Assembly (NCBI RefSeq): GCF_002976435.1
Contig: NZ_PUGF01000035.1
Span: 1-39,142 of the forward strand
Direction: 5' to 3'
DNA from: Solimicrobium silvestre
Lineage (GTDB): Bacteria; Pseudomonadota; Gammaproteobacteria; Burkholderiales; Burkholderiaceae_D
Length of the DNA stretch: 39,142 nucleotides
The notes beneath the pieces are model-generated. The model was not told the origin of the DNA and ran no database searches. It saw nothing but the letters and a program-made list of their open reading frames with translations. Below are positions 24,928 to 33,982 of this stretch, one piece after another (positions within the stretch are counted from its first letter, which is position 1; the number at the start of each line of letters is the position of its first letter). A program made the position numbers and the translations under genes.

Positions 24928-27315
24928 TTATCCGACAACACCCCTATAAATCACCACACCTATCGTAATCCAGCCGATGACGGCCGGAATCTTCTTCAAT
25001 ATCGGCAGCAGTCGTGCCGAGAATGTGCTGTGGACAGTTTGCGTATAGCCCCCGGCGTAACGGCTCAACCAATGGGATTGCGGCGCACTATTCACCGCTT
25101 TTGCCAGCATGATCAATGCAGTGCATATACCCAACGCACCCAGAAGCAATAACCAATGAACATCGGATGACAGCAGGAACGGGATGAAGCTGCCGCTAGC
25201 GACGACGGTGCAGCTAACCAGGCTCCGGTCACTGAGACGATTTTCTGGCGGTGAAGTTTGCTGCAACATGATCATCCAGCTCCAGATTATCAGCATCAGA
25301 ATGATGATCAAATATTTCCAGTCATTGTGGCTGAAATGCGCTTTTTTTACGGGCGTATTTGTCCCGCTGTAATTGAGCGTAAATCCGACTGAATCATAGG
25401 CCTTGTTTAAATTCGCCGCATAGGCGGGAATGTCTTGTGCATCGACGTGGTCTGTCAGTGCACGATATTGATCTGACAGATGCAGCCGTCGCCCATTGTC
25501 AGACATCCATGTCTTGTTCGAATATTCAAATGCAGGGTCGTCGATGTTGGACTGGCTGTCGTCGATATTCCATTTGCTCGGCAATTTCAATTCGGTAGTC
25601 ACGGAGACGTCTTCGGGGAAACTCACCCGTATTGGCGCAGTGCGGTTGATGTCTTTGGGGGCGGTCAAAAAAAGGCGCACATCAGGGATATGGATAGTTG
25701 CATCCCGTTTGATTTTATTTTCCTGCAACACCCAGAAATTGGGAATCGTATACGACTCGATCGTGGTGACAGTATTGTTTGCGATATCTTCCCGGAACTC
25801 GATGGAATCCGTTGATTTGATGGTTGGATAATAGCGCGCATAGTAATTCAGATAATTTTTTTCCAGCTCGTTTTTGCTGTGCGAGTTGATGTTATTGCGT
25901 AATTCATCCGCATGCTTGCCGTAATCGGTAGTTGTCACAACAAGCTTGACTGGCTTGTCTAGTCCAGCAGTGGAGTCAAATTCTGCGTTAACAATTTTTT
26001 TGGTGCTGACAGATGAGTTCATTACAGTCAGCTTATTGCTAACATTATCAAGCACCAGAGCGTGCCCGTAATCAGGTTGATACAAATGCGCCAGATCGCC
26101 CTGTTGCAACGATCTGGTCGGATCGATCCAATAAATGTTGCCGTCCACTTTAGCCCTGACCAAGACATGGTTGAACAAATTGGGAGTAGGCGACCAGTCA
26201 GTCAGGCTAGGGCCCATAGTGGTATTTACCAATGCCGGGTAGGCTTCGATACCCAGTGCTTTTAACAGGGTCAGGGTAAGCAGGGTTTTGTCCTTGCAGT
26301 CACCGAAGCGCCGTTGCATTACCAATGCCGGTGCGTTTGGAGCGTGCGATCCGGGCCCAACTTCTATGCCAAGGTAACGGATTTCACGCTGCACAAAATG
26401 CAATGCGGCCAGCATCCTGTCACCCTGGCTGGTTGCCGTCTGTTTTATGTGGCTGACTTCTTTACTCAGCTCAGCAGGTAATACGTCGGGCGTACGATAC
26501 AGAGGCTTGGCCCATTGCTGAACTGCCAGCCAGTCGGGGAATTCGGACCACTGAATTGAGCCATAAGGTTCGTACCATGATGGCGTGTCGGATTCGAGTT
26601 TGAGACCCGGCATATTCGCTACATCCCACTGATAGTCCCGATAGCCATTCCTCTCTGTCATCACGGATTGCAATTTCGATTCGTGCGATTTGATGGTGAA
26701 GTGCCGATCCGTCGGAACCATTAATCTGAAAAAAACACGCTCTATCGGCACCGCCCACTGCAGATCTCCACCACCGGAAGCTTTATTCTGAAACACAGGG
26801 TTCATGCCGCTCAACGAATAAGCATATTCAACGATGTCGCCGACACGGACATCATCGACCACAACGTTTACGGTCTTGCTGCCGTCGTAAATCAGGTAGT
26901 CCAGTTCCGTCTCGCGCTGCAGCACATGTATTGCAACGCTGTCTGTTTTTTTGATTACTTGTCCGTTGCGGATAATATTGACCACATTGAGAACCAGATT
27001 TTGGTAGGAAGGATCAAACACGATATTGATCGACGCAATTTTTTCGAGCCCGTTACTGGCCGTCGCTTTTTTTGCATAGTGAAAGTAGGTCGTTTTGCCG
27101 ACATGCTCGACTCTAGTTTGCTGGTCGCTCAGCAGGTAGATCAGGCTGCTGTCGTTATCGTTATTTTCTCTGTTGGTGCTGGTATTAAAACTGACTGGGA
27201 TGACCCATTCTGGAGCCGGGCCGATCTGGTATTCGCGGGTGGCTGCATTGGTCGTGGCAACTGAGAATAAAAGAAAACAGCCGATGAGGCGGAGAATGTC
27301 GGGTAATTTACGCAT
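24928..27315 (-). CDS. DUF3857 and transglutaminase-domain membrane protein
   Basis: The product is 795 aa. A signal peptide (about 1-24) is followed by a DUF3857 domain (about 60-240), a transglutaminase-like domain (about 285-410) with Cys340 (FGDCKDKTLL), His383 (NHVLV) and Asp398 (WIDPTRS) as an intact catalytic triad, a beta-rich region, and four C-terminal membrane helices from about 668 to 792. The soluble part faces the periplasm. Such proteins are thought to cleave or cross-link peptides or cell-wall-linked substrates; the reaction is not known. The start lacks a good ribosome site. Confidence 0.85.
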   Translation of the reverse strand: MRKLPDILRLIGCFLLFSVATTNAATREYQIGPAPEWVIPVSFNTSTNRENNDNDSSLIYLLSDQQTRVEHVGKTTYFHYAKKATASNGLEKIASINIVFDPSYQNLVLNVVNIIRNGQVIKKTDSVAIHVLQRETELDYLIYDGSKTVNVVVDDVRVGDIVEYAYSLSGMNPVFQNKASGGGDLQWAVPIERVFFRLMVPTDRHFTIKSHESKLQSVMTERNGYRDYQWDVANMPGLKLESDTPSWYEPYGSIQWSEFPDWLAVQQWAKPLYRTPDVLPAELSKEVSHIKQTATSQGDRMLAALHFVQREIRYLGIEVGPGSHAPNAPALVMQRRFGDCKDKTLLTLTLLKALGIEAYPALVNTTMGPSLTDWSPTPNLFNHVLVRAKVDGNIYWIDPTRSLQQGDLAHLYQPDYGHALVLDNVSNKLTVMNSSVSTKKIVNAEFDSTAGLDKPVKLVVTTTDYGKHADELRNNINSHSKNELEKNYLNYYARYYPTIKSTDSIEFREDIANNTVTTIESYTIPNFWVLQENKIKRDATIHIPDVRLFLTAPKDINRTAPIRVSFPEDVSVTTELKLPSKWNIDDSQSNIDDPAFEYSNKTWMSDNGRRLHLSDQYRALTDHVDAQDIPAYAANLNKAYDSVGFTLNYSGTNTPVKKAHFSHNDWKYLIIILMLIIWSWMIMLQQTSPPENRLSDRSLVSCTVVASGSFIPFLLSSDVHWLLLLGALGICTALIMLAKAVNSAPQSHWLSRYAGGYTQTVHSTFSARLLPILKKIPAVIGWITIGVVIYRGVVG

Positions 27316-27411
27316 GAACTAGGTTTAGTAGGGCGGGTAAACAGGCAGATAAAAATTCAAGCTCTGCCTCAAAGAAAGTAACGGACGTAGTGGTCAATTT
27401 TAAGCTGATCG

Positions 27412-27780
27412 CTATTTGATTAATATCGTCATAAAAATCTCCATGATGATACTGATCAGCAAAACAGCGGCGCAAAAGCCGATACATTTCAGCAGAGCTT
27501 TACCTTTTTGGCCGGTGGGCCGACTGCGGATCAGGTAATAGGGCATGGCAAATATCGTCAGAAATATCATGCAAAAATTGAGTACTCCAGATCTCTCATA
27601 TTTATAGACCTCGCTATCGGAGTAATACCAGCAATAAACTGCAATCCCGACACCGATATTACAAACCGTACTCACTAAACCTTCCATTTCGCTATGACGC
27701 AATCGAAAGTAACCACTGAGGCAGACATCGATCAGAAACAGGAAGAAAACAGTAATAAGTGCGCGTTTTGATTGAATCAT
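27412..27780 (-). CDS. Small four-helix membrane protein, unknown
   Basis: The product is 122 aa with hydrophobic segments at about 7-24, 35-51, 66-84 and 97-120. No family is recognised. It lies 97 bases before the DUF3857 gene, on the same strand and downstream of the kinase operon, separated from the PP2C gene by about 280 bases. It could be a partner of the DUF3857 protein, but there is no evidence beyond proximity. Confidence 0.55.
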   Translation of the reverse strand: MIQSKRALITVFFLFLIDVCLSGYFRLRHSEMEGLVSTVCNIGVGIAVYCWYYSDSEVYKYERSGVLNFCMIFLTIFAMPYYLIRSRPTGQKGKALLKCIGFCAAVLLISIIMEIFMTILIK

Positions 27781-27851
27781 TTATTCATCCAGTCCGAAAT
27801 TGTCAGTAATAAGAGCCAGCGACAGCATATACATACTCGCCTAGCTTGGCT

Positions 27852-27873
27852 ATGCCCTAAACAGGGCATTTTT
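27852..27873 (+). terminator. Small hairpin with T-run, orphan
   Basis: ATGCCCT (27852-27858) and AGGGCAT (27863-27869) form a hairpin followed by TTTTT on the plus strand. No plus-strand gene lies upstream, so it may act on antisense transcription or be accidental. Confidence 0.4.
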
Positions 27874-28057
27874 ATCCGTTTTATTGTTAACGTTCGCAGA
27901 GTGAAAGTTCTGTCGGCCCGAATTACTGCAATACGATAACCGCTGGATGAAGTCAGCGCTATAACCGACTGAAGCGCTGATTATGGATGCGACAAGAATA
28001 GCTGGTTTGGAACGGCAGATTCAACTGATTGATGCAAGATCGTGACGTTGGTCAACA

Positions 28058-29038
28058 TCAACCAGCACAACGGTGTCTGTACATTGCAACCGTAATATTG
28101 TCCTGCCCACCAGCCGCATTTGCGTAGTCGATTAATTTCACACATCGCCGCGCCAACGAGTCTGTAACATTGCCCTCATTCAGAAGTTTCCGCAGAGCCT
28201 TCGGCTCATCGCAGTAGTTCCAAAGCCCATCCGAACAAAGAAGCAAAATCGCATCAGGAGATAACCTTTGCGTTGCAATATGAATGTCGACTTCGTCGTC
28301 GCGCATTCCAAGGCATTGTGTAATGCAATGGGCGTTAATATCTTTGAGTGCCGCCGCAATCGGAACGCCGGTGTTTACCTGCGCGTTCAGCCACGAGTCG
28401 TCCATCGTGAGCTGAATCACTTCGGCCTGATCAATCATATAAAGCCGTGAATCGCCGACCCAGGAATACCAGACTTGCATCCCTTCCACGAGCGCCAACA
28501 CAAGTGTGGCCTGCGGTTCTGCGAGTTGCAGATTATCATGCGGCAAAGTGCAAACCGCCTCATGCGCACGCTGCGTTGCAAGTCTCATCCGTTCTGCAGT
28601 TGGCAAGGAGCCGCAATCCTGCAGCGTTTTCAACGCCGTTTGCACAGCAATATCGGCCGCAGCTCTAGCGTGGCAGGAAGTTGAAACACCATCTGCCAAG
28701 GCGATAGCGAAACCATTCGGTAATTCCTGCATTAGTACCGAGTCCTGATTGTCAGAATGGTGGCGGCCGCGATGGCTGGCACTTGCCGCCTGTACGCCTG
28801 ATTCGAGAACATCAATCGCGTCAAGTGGCGATGACCGATGGCCACAGGCTTCGCAATATCCGTCAGAGTCGAATCTGCTACTGCCGCATCCGCATCGAAT
28901 ACATCCTACGGCAGCGTTATCATTTTCCACAGCAGGCAAGTCGTCGCCCACCACTACGTCAGCGACCAATGGCTTGCCGCATGCCTCGCAAAACAAGAAT
29001 TGGGGCTCGGCCAACTCATTACAAAAAGAACAGTTCAT
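28058..29038 (-). CDS. PP2C-type Ser/Thr phosphatase with two N-terminal zinc ribbons
   Basis: The product is 326 aa. Two zinc ribbons (Cys3/6/17/20 and Cys46/49/62/65) precede a PP2C domain from about residue 85: RGRHHSDNQDS (the R-G-x-N-x-D motif), ADGVS with the metal-binding Asp116, SWVGDSRLY, LLCSDGLW and GGQDNITV, all the manganese-binding positions of active enzymes. It should remove phosphate from Ser/Thr of proteins phosphorylated by the adjacent kinase. It is last in the operon, eight bases after the kinase stop, with AGGGGG as ribosome site. The zinc ribbons resemble those of the kinase and FHA proteins. Confidence 0.93.
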   Translation of the reverse strand: MNCSFCNELAEPQFLFCEACGKPLVADVVVGDDLPAVENDNAAVGCIRCGCGSSRFDSDGYCEACGHRSSPLDAIDVLESGVQAASASHRGRHHSDNQDSVLMQELPNGFAIALADGVSTSCHARAAADIAVQTALKTLQDCGSLPTAERMRLATQRAHEAVCTLPHDNLQLAEPQATLVLALVEGMQVWYSWVGDSRLYMIDQAEVIQLTMDDSWLNAQVNTGVPIAAALKDINAHCITQCLGMRDDEVDIHIATQRLSPDAILLLCSDGLWNYCDEPKALRKLLNEGNVTDSLARRCVKLIDYANAAGGQDNITVAMYRHRCAG

Positions 29039-29046
29039 TGCGCCCC

Positions 29047-31299
29047 CTAGAAAAGCGTTACCGGGCGAACGCTATTCGCCTGACTGACCCAATAAAAGCG
29101 GTCGATTTCAGATTCCGCTTGCTTAGCCGCCAGCCTGAATTGTTTTTCGGCACCAAGTCGTAAGCTATTTTCTGAAAACTCAAAACCCAGAAAGGTAGCA
29201 TTTTTCGGCCATGATATTTTTTGATTGAGGTGTACGGCCAACGCGCACAACCGCCCGGCGATCTGGAAAGCAGAACCGCCATTATCCAGAACTGACTGCA
29301 CCGCTGCTTCGCTTTGCTTCATGGTCGTACCATCAATATAGTCTGGATAAGTCAACACCAATTCACCGATCGCAAGCTGTGCCTGAACTCTCATTGCATG
29401 TGCCGTCGGCACCCGCTGAAGCATCGCCAGCGCTTCATTCAGGCGAGCAGCCTTTGCGTGGCAGCGAGCAGCACCGGCGTGAGCGCTAACGAAGCTCGGA
29501 TCAACCTGCCCGACACGGTCGTAATACGACAGAGCCAGCTCCATGTTGCCATCCATTTCCGCAGCAATACCCATCGCGAGTCGTGGCCCTAACTCTCCCG
29601 GCATTTCAAAATAACAGCGTTCGAACTGCGATATGGCCTGTGCGCCATTACCCTGCATCAACAGCCATATCCCGCGATACCAACCTACACGCCAGTCGAA
29701 CGCATCCGCCGCCTCTACTTCCGCTAACGCTTTTTCGATGATCGTTTGTCGCTCTTGCGGTAAAACATCTTCACTTTGAATCAATACTTCAACCAAGCGC
29801 AGGCGCGGCTCGGTCGCCCGATCTCCGTATTTTTCGACCAATGATTGAAGCTCACTTACTTGCTGCGCTGCATCCATCAGACTCAATATCCGAATGACTT
29901 CATTCGCTGCCCGGTCTTCCAGGTTCACACGTAATGCCGGCAGAAACAACGGGGCGGGAGCGGTAATAAGGGCTTGCGCTTCACCTTTAATTAACCGGTC
30001 GCCGGTAAACACTTTGCTGTCAGCAGGCTTCGGGCCCGACTGCAAAGAAACAATCTCGCGCAGAACACCAAATAGCTGTTCGCCCATTTCATCAGCGCTT
30101 TGAAAGCGTTCATCCGGATCAGAATGCGTTGCCCGCAGTAGGAATCGGTACAGGGATTCATTAGCAGCCAACACATCATGCTGATCCGGAGTCGGCAATG
30201 AATGTTCGTATTCCTTGGTGAATTTGAAATCCATGATCAACACGGCCAGCGCGCGACCAAGCGTATATAAATCCGACACCGCGGTTGGTTCATTATCGGC
30301 TTCTGGTGCTGCAAACCCAACGGTGGCATAGATATCACCGTCAGGATCATTGATTTTGCGCACAGCGCCCATGTCGATCAGTTTGATATCGCCACCTTCG
30401 AGCATGGCGTTGTCAGGCTTGAAGTCGCAATACACCAAACCCTGACCGTGCAAATAAGAAAATGCCGGAATAATGCCGAGGATATAGGCAATCGCCTCCT
30501 CCACCGGCAGCGGTCCACGCTGTTTGCGCAAGCTGTGAACGGTCTGCCCGCCAACATATTCCATGATGATGTAACCTTCGGCGCCTTCATTGACGAAATC
30601 GTAGATGCCGACAATTTTCGGATGCTTAACAGCGGCCAGATAGCGGCGCTCGGCAACGGCTGCCGCCGCGCTCGCTTCATCGCTTGCGTTCAGAAGACCT
30701 TTCAACACGACCCAGCGCTGCAATACCCGATCAAAACCAAGATATATCCAGCCAAGGCCGCCGAAAGCGACCGGCCCCTTGATTTCATACTTACCGGCGA
30801 CGATGTCACCCGCTTTCAGGTGAGGCACAAAGTCGTACGGGGTTCCGCAACTTGGGCAAAACCCTTTGCTCCGATTAACCTGGATGTCGCATTTCGGGCA
30901 ATGCCGTTTATTGGCAGGCACCTCGGGCATGATCATCAGTAATTTCAATGGATCTTGACTCGGAAGATCAGGCAACGAAATCAAGCCGCCGCCAAGAGCC
31001 GCCCTACGCGTGCTGGTATGTGTAGACGCGCCGACCCGGCGACGCGTCGACTTACCCGTATTCTTACCGGTAGCCCGCGTTGGATAATTCACCTTAAATT
31101 GCGCGGTTGAACTGCGTGTACGCCCAGTCGTCGTTTCAGCGATTGCAACCGAATCCGGCACATCCAAACCGCCGGCATTGGCGGTAACCAGCGGCTTTTT
31201 CTTCGCTGATTTTCCACAGTCTTCGCAGACATCGTCAACTATCTGTCCACCGCAATAAGCACAAGTAACAGCTATTCCATCAGCTATATAATCAGCCAT
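29047..31299 (-). CDS. PknG-type Ser/Thr protein kinase with zinc ribbons and C-terminal TPR domain
   Basis: The product is 750 aa, the same length as mycobacterial PknG, and it is collinear with it. In order: zinc ribbon (Cys13/16/25/28), a Ser/Thr/Arg-rich segment (about 55-100), a GGGL...LP motif, a second zinc ribbon (Cys134/137/148/151) where PknG has its rubredoxin-like domain, then a kinase with GDIVAGKYEIKG, glycine loop AFGGLGWIYL, Lys200, catalytic YCDFKPDN (Asp292, Lys294, Asn297) and LIDMGAV instead of DFG. The TPR domain follows from about 480, and the C-terminus VRPVTLF resembles PknG's end. It phosphorylates proteins in the cytoplasm; the target is unknown. AGGA six bases upstream supports the start. 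Confidence 0.93.
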   Translation of the reverse strand: MADYIADGIAVTCAYCGGQIVDDVCEDCGKSAKKKPLVTANAGGLDVPDSVAIAETTTGRTRSSTAQFKVNYPTRATGKNTGKSTRRRVGASTHTSTRRAALGGGLISLPDLPSQDPLKLLMIMPEVPANKRHCPKCDIQVNRSKGFCPSCGTPYDFVPHLKAGDIVAGKYEIKGPVAFGGLGWIYLGFDRVLQRWVVLKGLLNASDEASAAAAVAERRYLAAVKHPKIVGIYDFVNEGAEGYIIMEYVGGQTVHSLRKQRGPLPVEEAIAYILGIIPAFSYLHGQGLVYCDFKPDNAMLEGGDIKLIDMGAVRKINDPDGDIYATVGFAAPEADNEPTAVSDLYTLGRALAVLIMDFKFTKEYEHSLPTPDQHDVLAANESLYRFLLRATHSDPDERFQSADEMGEQLFGVLREIVSLQSGPKPADSKVFTGDRLIKGEAQALITAPAPLFLPALRVNLEDRAANEVIRILSLMDAAQQVSELQSLVEKYGDRATEPRLRLVEVLIQSEDVLPQERQTIIEKALAEVEAADAFDWRVGWYRGIWLLMQGNGAQAISQFERCYFEMPGELGPRLAMGIAAEMDGNMELALSYYDRVGQVDPSFVSAHAGAARCHAKAARLNEALAMLQRVPTAHAMRVQAQLAIGELVLTYPDYIDGTTMKQSEAAVQSVLDNGGSAFQIAGRLCALAVHLNQKISWPKNATFLGFEFSENSLRLGAEKQFRLAAKQAESEIDRFYWVSQANSVRPVTLF

Positions 31300-31317
31300 G
31301 TAAATTCCTATTTATCG

Positions 31318-32505
31318 TTAGCGCCGACCTATCGTCAGCATGATATTTTGATATTTCTGAATCAACGAGCGCGCGCCGTCAAGATCAAGCGGGCGACTCT
31401 TCAACATCGCCTCGATCTGCCCGCGCAGTAATGACGCAGCCTCATTTGCCACCCCTTGCACTTCTTGCCCAAACAGCGCTTTTTCCTTAGCCCTGAGCGC
31501 ATTGAAATGCCCCTTCAATTCATCTACTTCCGCGCATTTAGTTTGTACTTCGGCGATGGCTAGATTCACATTGCCAATTGCCTCGTTCATGGCAATATTT
31601 AGTCGGGAGGCGCCAACATTAACGGCATTCCATTGCCCGGCAATCAGCATGTTTTCCAAGGTTCCACACCAACTGGAAAGCATCTCAATCTGCATGCCAG
31701 GCATCAGCTTCAGCGGGGTCGATTCACCGAACAATTCCTTGAATTGCATCAGCTGCATTTGGTAATCCCCGGAAAGTCGGTTGAGATCACCAAGCGCAGT
31801 CTTAGCACGCACAACGGCATCCTGCGCACTCACCCTGACATGTTCCAAGTCATCCAGACTGGCCGACCACGCCTGCAAACCGCGCTTGAGCGAATCCATG
31901 CCAGCCTTTGCATTGAGCGGATCGGACTGCAAGTCTTGTAATTCAATGAAGGATGGCCGATCGGAGCCTGCTTGCAATCTGGCTGCACGCTCTTCCATTC
32001 CAACGAAGTCGTGACGCAAGCCGTCAAGCTCCAACGCCCCTTCAGCCTCAGCACTGTCGATTGCGTTTAGCAAGTCGCGCGCTAACTCGAACTCTTTTTG
32101 CATAAGCGTCAACAACTGATCTGGGGTCATTTGATCATGATGATTTGCTGACCCTAGCAGCGTGCGTTTTTCTATCGGTACCGGGCCTGTAGCGCGAGAA
32201 ATGGATGGGCTACACAAAAGTGCCACGACTTTTTCATCTCGCGTTTCTCGCGAAGTAAAAAGTCCTCCTTGGTGAGCTTGTACCGCCTCATCTACCACGC
32301 GAGCCAACAGCAAATAGTCGTCTCTCAACATGCTGATTTGGGCAATCGCCGCTTCGGCACGCTGCTGAGTCAAACCCTGGTAGCGGCCTTCCCTAGCCCT
32401 GATCCTGATCCGCTTGGTACTTTCGGCTTCAGACAGTTCATTGGCGTTAGCCGTGATCGCTGCAAGCCGTTGCTTCCAGGTAGCGATGAGTTCTACGACA
32501 TCCAT
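31318..32505 (-). CDS. Soluble coiled-coil protein of the kinase operon
   Basis: The product is 395 aa from the ATG at 32503-32505, which overlaps the upstream stop as TGATG; an earlier in-frame start would run far into the neighbour. It is nearly all helical, with long heptad stretches (about 20-75, 165-210, 230-300, 310-390) and no signal or membrane segment. No family is recognised. Position between the membrane protein and the kinase suggests an adaptor that links the two. It takes the place GlnH has in actinobacterial pknG operons, but it is not a solute-binding protein. Confidence 0.75.
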   Translation of the reverse strand: MDVVELIATWKQRLAAITANANELSEAESTKRIRIRAREGRYQGLTQQRAEAAIAQISMLRDDYLLLARVVDEAVQAHQGGLFTSRETRDEKVVALLCSPSISRATGPVPIEKRTLLGSANHHDQMTPDQLLTLMQKEFELARDLLNAIDSAEAEGALELDGLRHDFVGMEERAARLQAGSDRPSFIELQDLQSDPLNAKAGMDSLKRGLQAWSASLDDLEHVRVSAQDAVVRAKTALGDLNRLSGDYQMQLMQFKELFGESTPLKLMPGMQIEMLSSWCGTLENMLIAGQWNAVNVGASRLNIAMNEAIGNVNLAIAEVQTKCAEVDELKGHFNALRAKEKALFGQEVQGVANEAASLLRGQIEAMLKSRPLDLDGARSLIQKYQNIMLTIGRR

Positions 32506-33926
32506 CAATCTCTGAACTCCGCAAGTCGTTTTTGAAGACCCGCGACGGAGCCAATCACCGGGCCAAGAAAAATTGGAATCAACAACATCCACAGCCAAGC
32601 CAAGTGCTTGAATGCTCGTGCAATGGCATCGTCAAACTGAGCCTGATTGATGCTCAACGTTCCATCCAGCGCCTGCATGAAATTTTCAAACGCCCAGTCA
32701 GATTGCATGGGCTGTTTGCCGATGCACAATACGACTGCGGCATCATGTTTTCCGGCCGCTTCCAGTTCGCGGATCTGGCTGTCAATGCGAACGTAATCAA
32801 GCCAACCTTGCAGAGTCTTCTTGGCCATAGCTTCTTCACCTGGAAAGGTGATATTCGCCAATTCGTCACCAAGCAAGCCTTGATTCTTCAAGAGTTTTAA
32901 ATCGGATGGCAATTGCCCGATATCACGAATACTGCCCGAAAAAAGCTGATTAGCCGCATCATTGAACAGCGTAGTCTGGTTTAATTTGGCAGCCTTATCG
33001 CGCAGAAGCAAATACACGCTCTCCTGTGCATTGGCTGAATAGGCAATTGCTTTGGCCTTGGACAATGCGTGCACAGAGTCAAACGCATCTTCCTTGGCAG
33101 AACGGATCTCAGACATAACGCTTTGTGTGTGCCAAAAAAATACAATGATCGAAATAACGAACACCGCAAGACCAAACGCCATCGCCGGATTCAACAGTCG
33201 CCGGAAATTTGCATACAACTTGAATTGAGTTTCAAGCAGTATTATTCCCAGAATAAGAGAGACGGCGATGAAGGCATACAACCAATGACTAGCCGTTTGC
33301 CGGCCTTCAGTAAAAGCGGCATCGAGATGTTTGAAATTTGCCTGATCCAATCCAACTACTGACGGAAGAATATGTTCACGCATGAGTGCATCGGCTTGGC
33401 CGAGAAGCTGTACATCACGGCTATCAGTCACATCGGTGCCAGCGGCTTCATGCATCCCAGCTTCATTCGCCATGCCGATTATCCGCTGGTACTCAAATAG
33501 TTGAGTCATCACCGCAAGTATCGGTTGACGCTCGTCATCCCCGTAAGTGATGTTTTGTGATGCTTCGACCAGCGAATCATAAGACTGGTCTATCGCTTTT
33601 TTATAGGCCTGTCGGCTAGGACCTGCGTCGCCGGTCTCCTTGATTAGAAACGCATTGACGATCTCGGTATGGGCAAGTGCTAATTGCGTGCGAATTTTTT
33701 CAGCCGCCACAATCGAAGGTACGGAATCCTTGCCGATGGTTTGCACGACATTTGCATAGGTTTGGTATGTCTTAAATCCGATGAGCGCCACCAGCAAAGT
33801 AACGCCAATAATGACTGCCTGACGTAGCCATAGTTGTCTGGGGACGTCTGCTAAATTGCCAGCGCTGGAAATCGGCAAGTTCAATCCCGTCGCCGGTTGG
33901 GCGGGAATAATAGTTGTACTAGTCAT
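32505..33926 (-). CDS. Four-TM sensor-like membrane protein, GlnX-like topology
   Basis: The product is 473 aa. Membrane segments lie at about 36-53, 214-232, 248-266 and 443-463, giving two helical periplasmic domains (about 54-213 and 267-442) and cytoplasmic ends. The first domain resembles four-helix-bundle sensors. This is the topology of GlnX, the membrane partner of PknG in mycobacteria and corynebacteria, and the short RL-E-R tail is similar; homology is inferred from layout only. There is no HAMP, kinase or MCP output domain, so it must signal through a partner. No good ribosome site; it follows the FHA gene by 56 bases. Confidence 0.78.
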   Translation of the reverse strand: MTSTTIIPAQPATGLNLPISSAGNLADVPRQLWLRQAVIIGVTLLVALIGFKTYQTYANVVQTIGKDSVPSIVAAEKIRTQLALAHTEIVNAFLIKETGDAGPSRQAYKKAIDQSYDSLVEASQNITYGDDERQPILAVMTQLFEYQRIIGMANEAGMHEAAGTDVTDSRDVQLLGQADALMREHILPSVVGLDQANFKHLDAAFTEGRQTASHWLYAFIAVSLILGIILLETQFKLYANFRRLLNPAMAFGLAVFVISIIVFFWHTQSVMSEIRSAKEDAFDSVHALSKAKAIAYSANAQESVYLLLRDKAAKLNQTTLFNDAANQLFSGSIRDIGQLPSDLKLLKNQGLLGDELANITFPGEEAMAKKTLQGWLDYVRIDSQIRELEAAGKHDAAVVLCIGKQPMQSDWAFENFMQALDGTLSINQAQFDDAIARAFKHLAWLWMLLIPIFLGPVIGSVAGLQKRLAEFRD

Positions 33927-33982
33927 AGTTTTTTGGTGTCAAAAATAGGGAATTAGCCTGGTTTAACGGGTGTTAGCGAGCG

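Noticed and set aside
28268-28748. Overlapping plus-strand frames within the phosphatase and kinase genes
   Set aside because: They are antisense to conserved domains with intact motifs.
31318-32598. Longer version of the coiled-coil protein starting at 32598
   Set aside because: The extra 31 residues would overlap the membrane protein gene in another frame; the ATG at 32505 forms a TGATG junction as expected in this operon.
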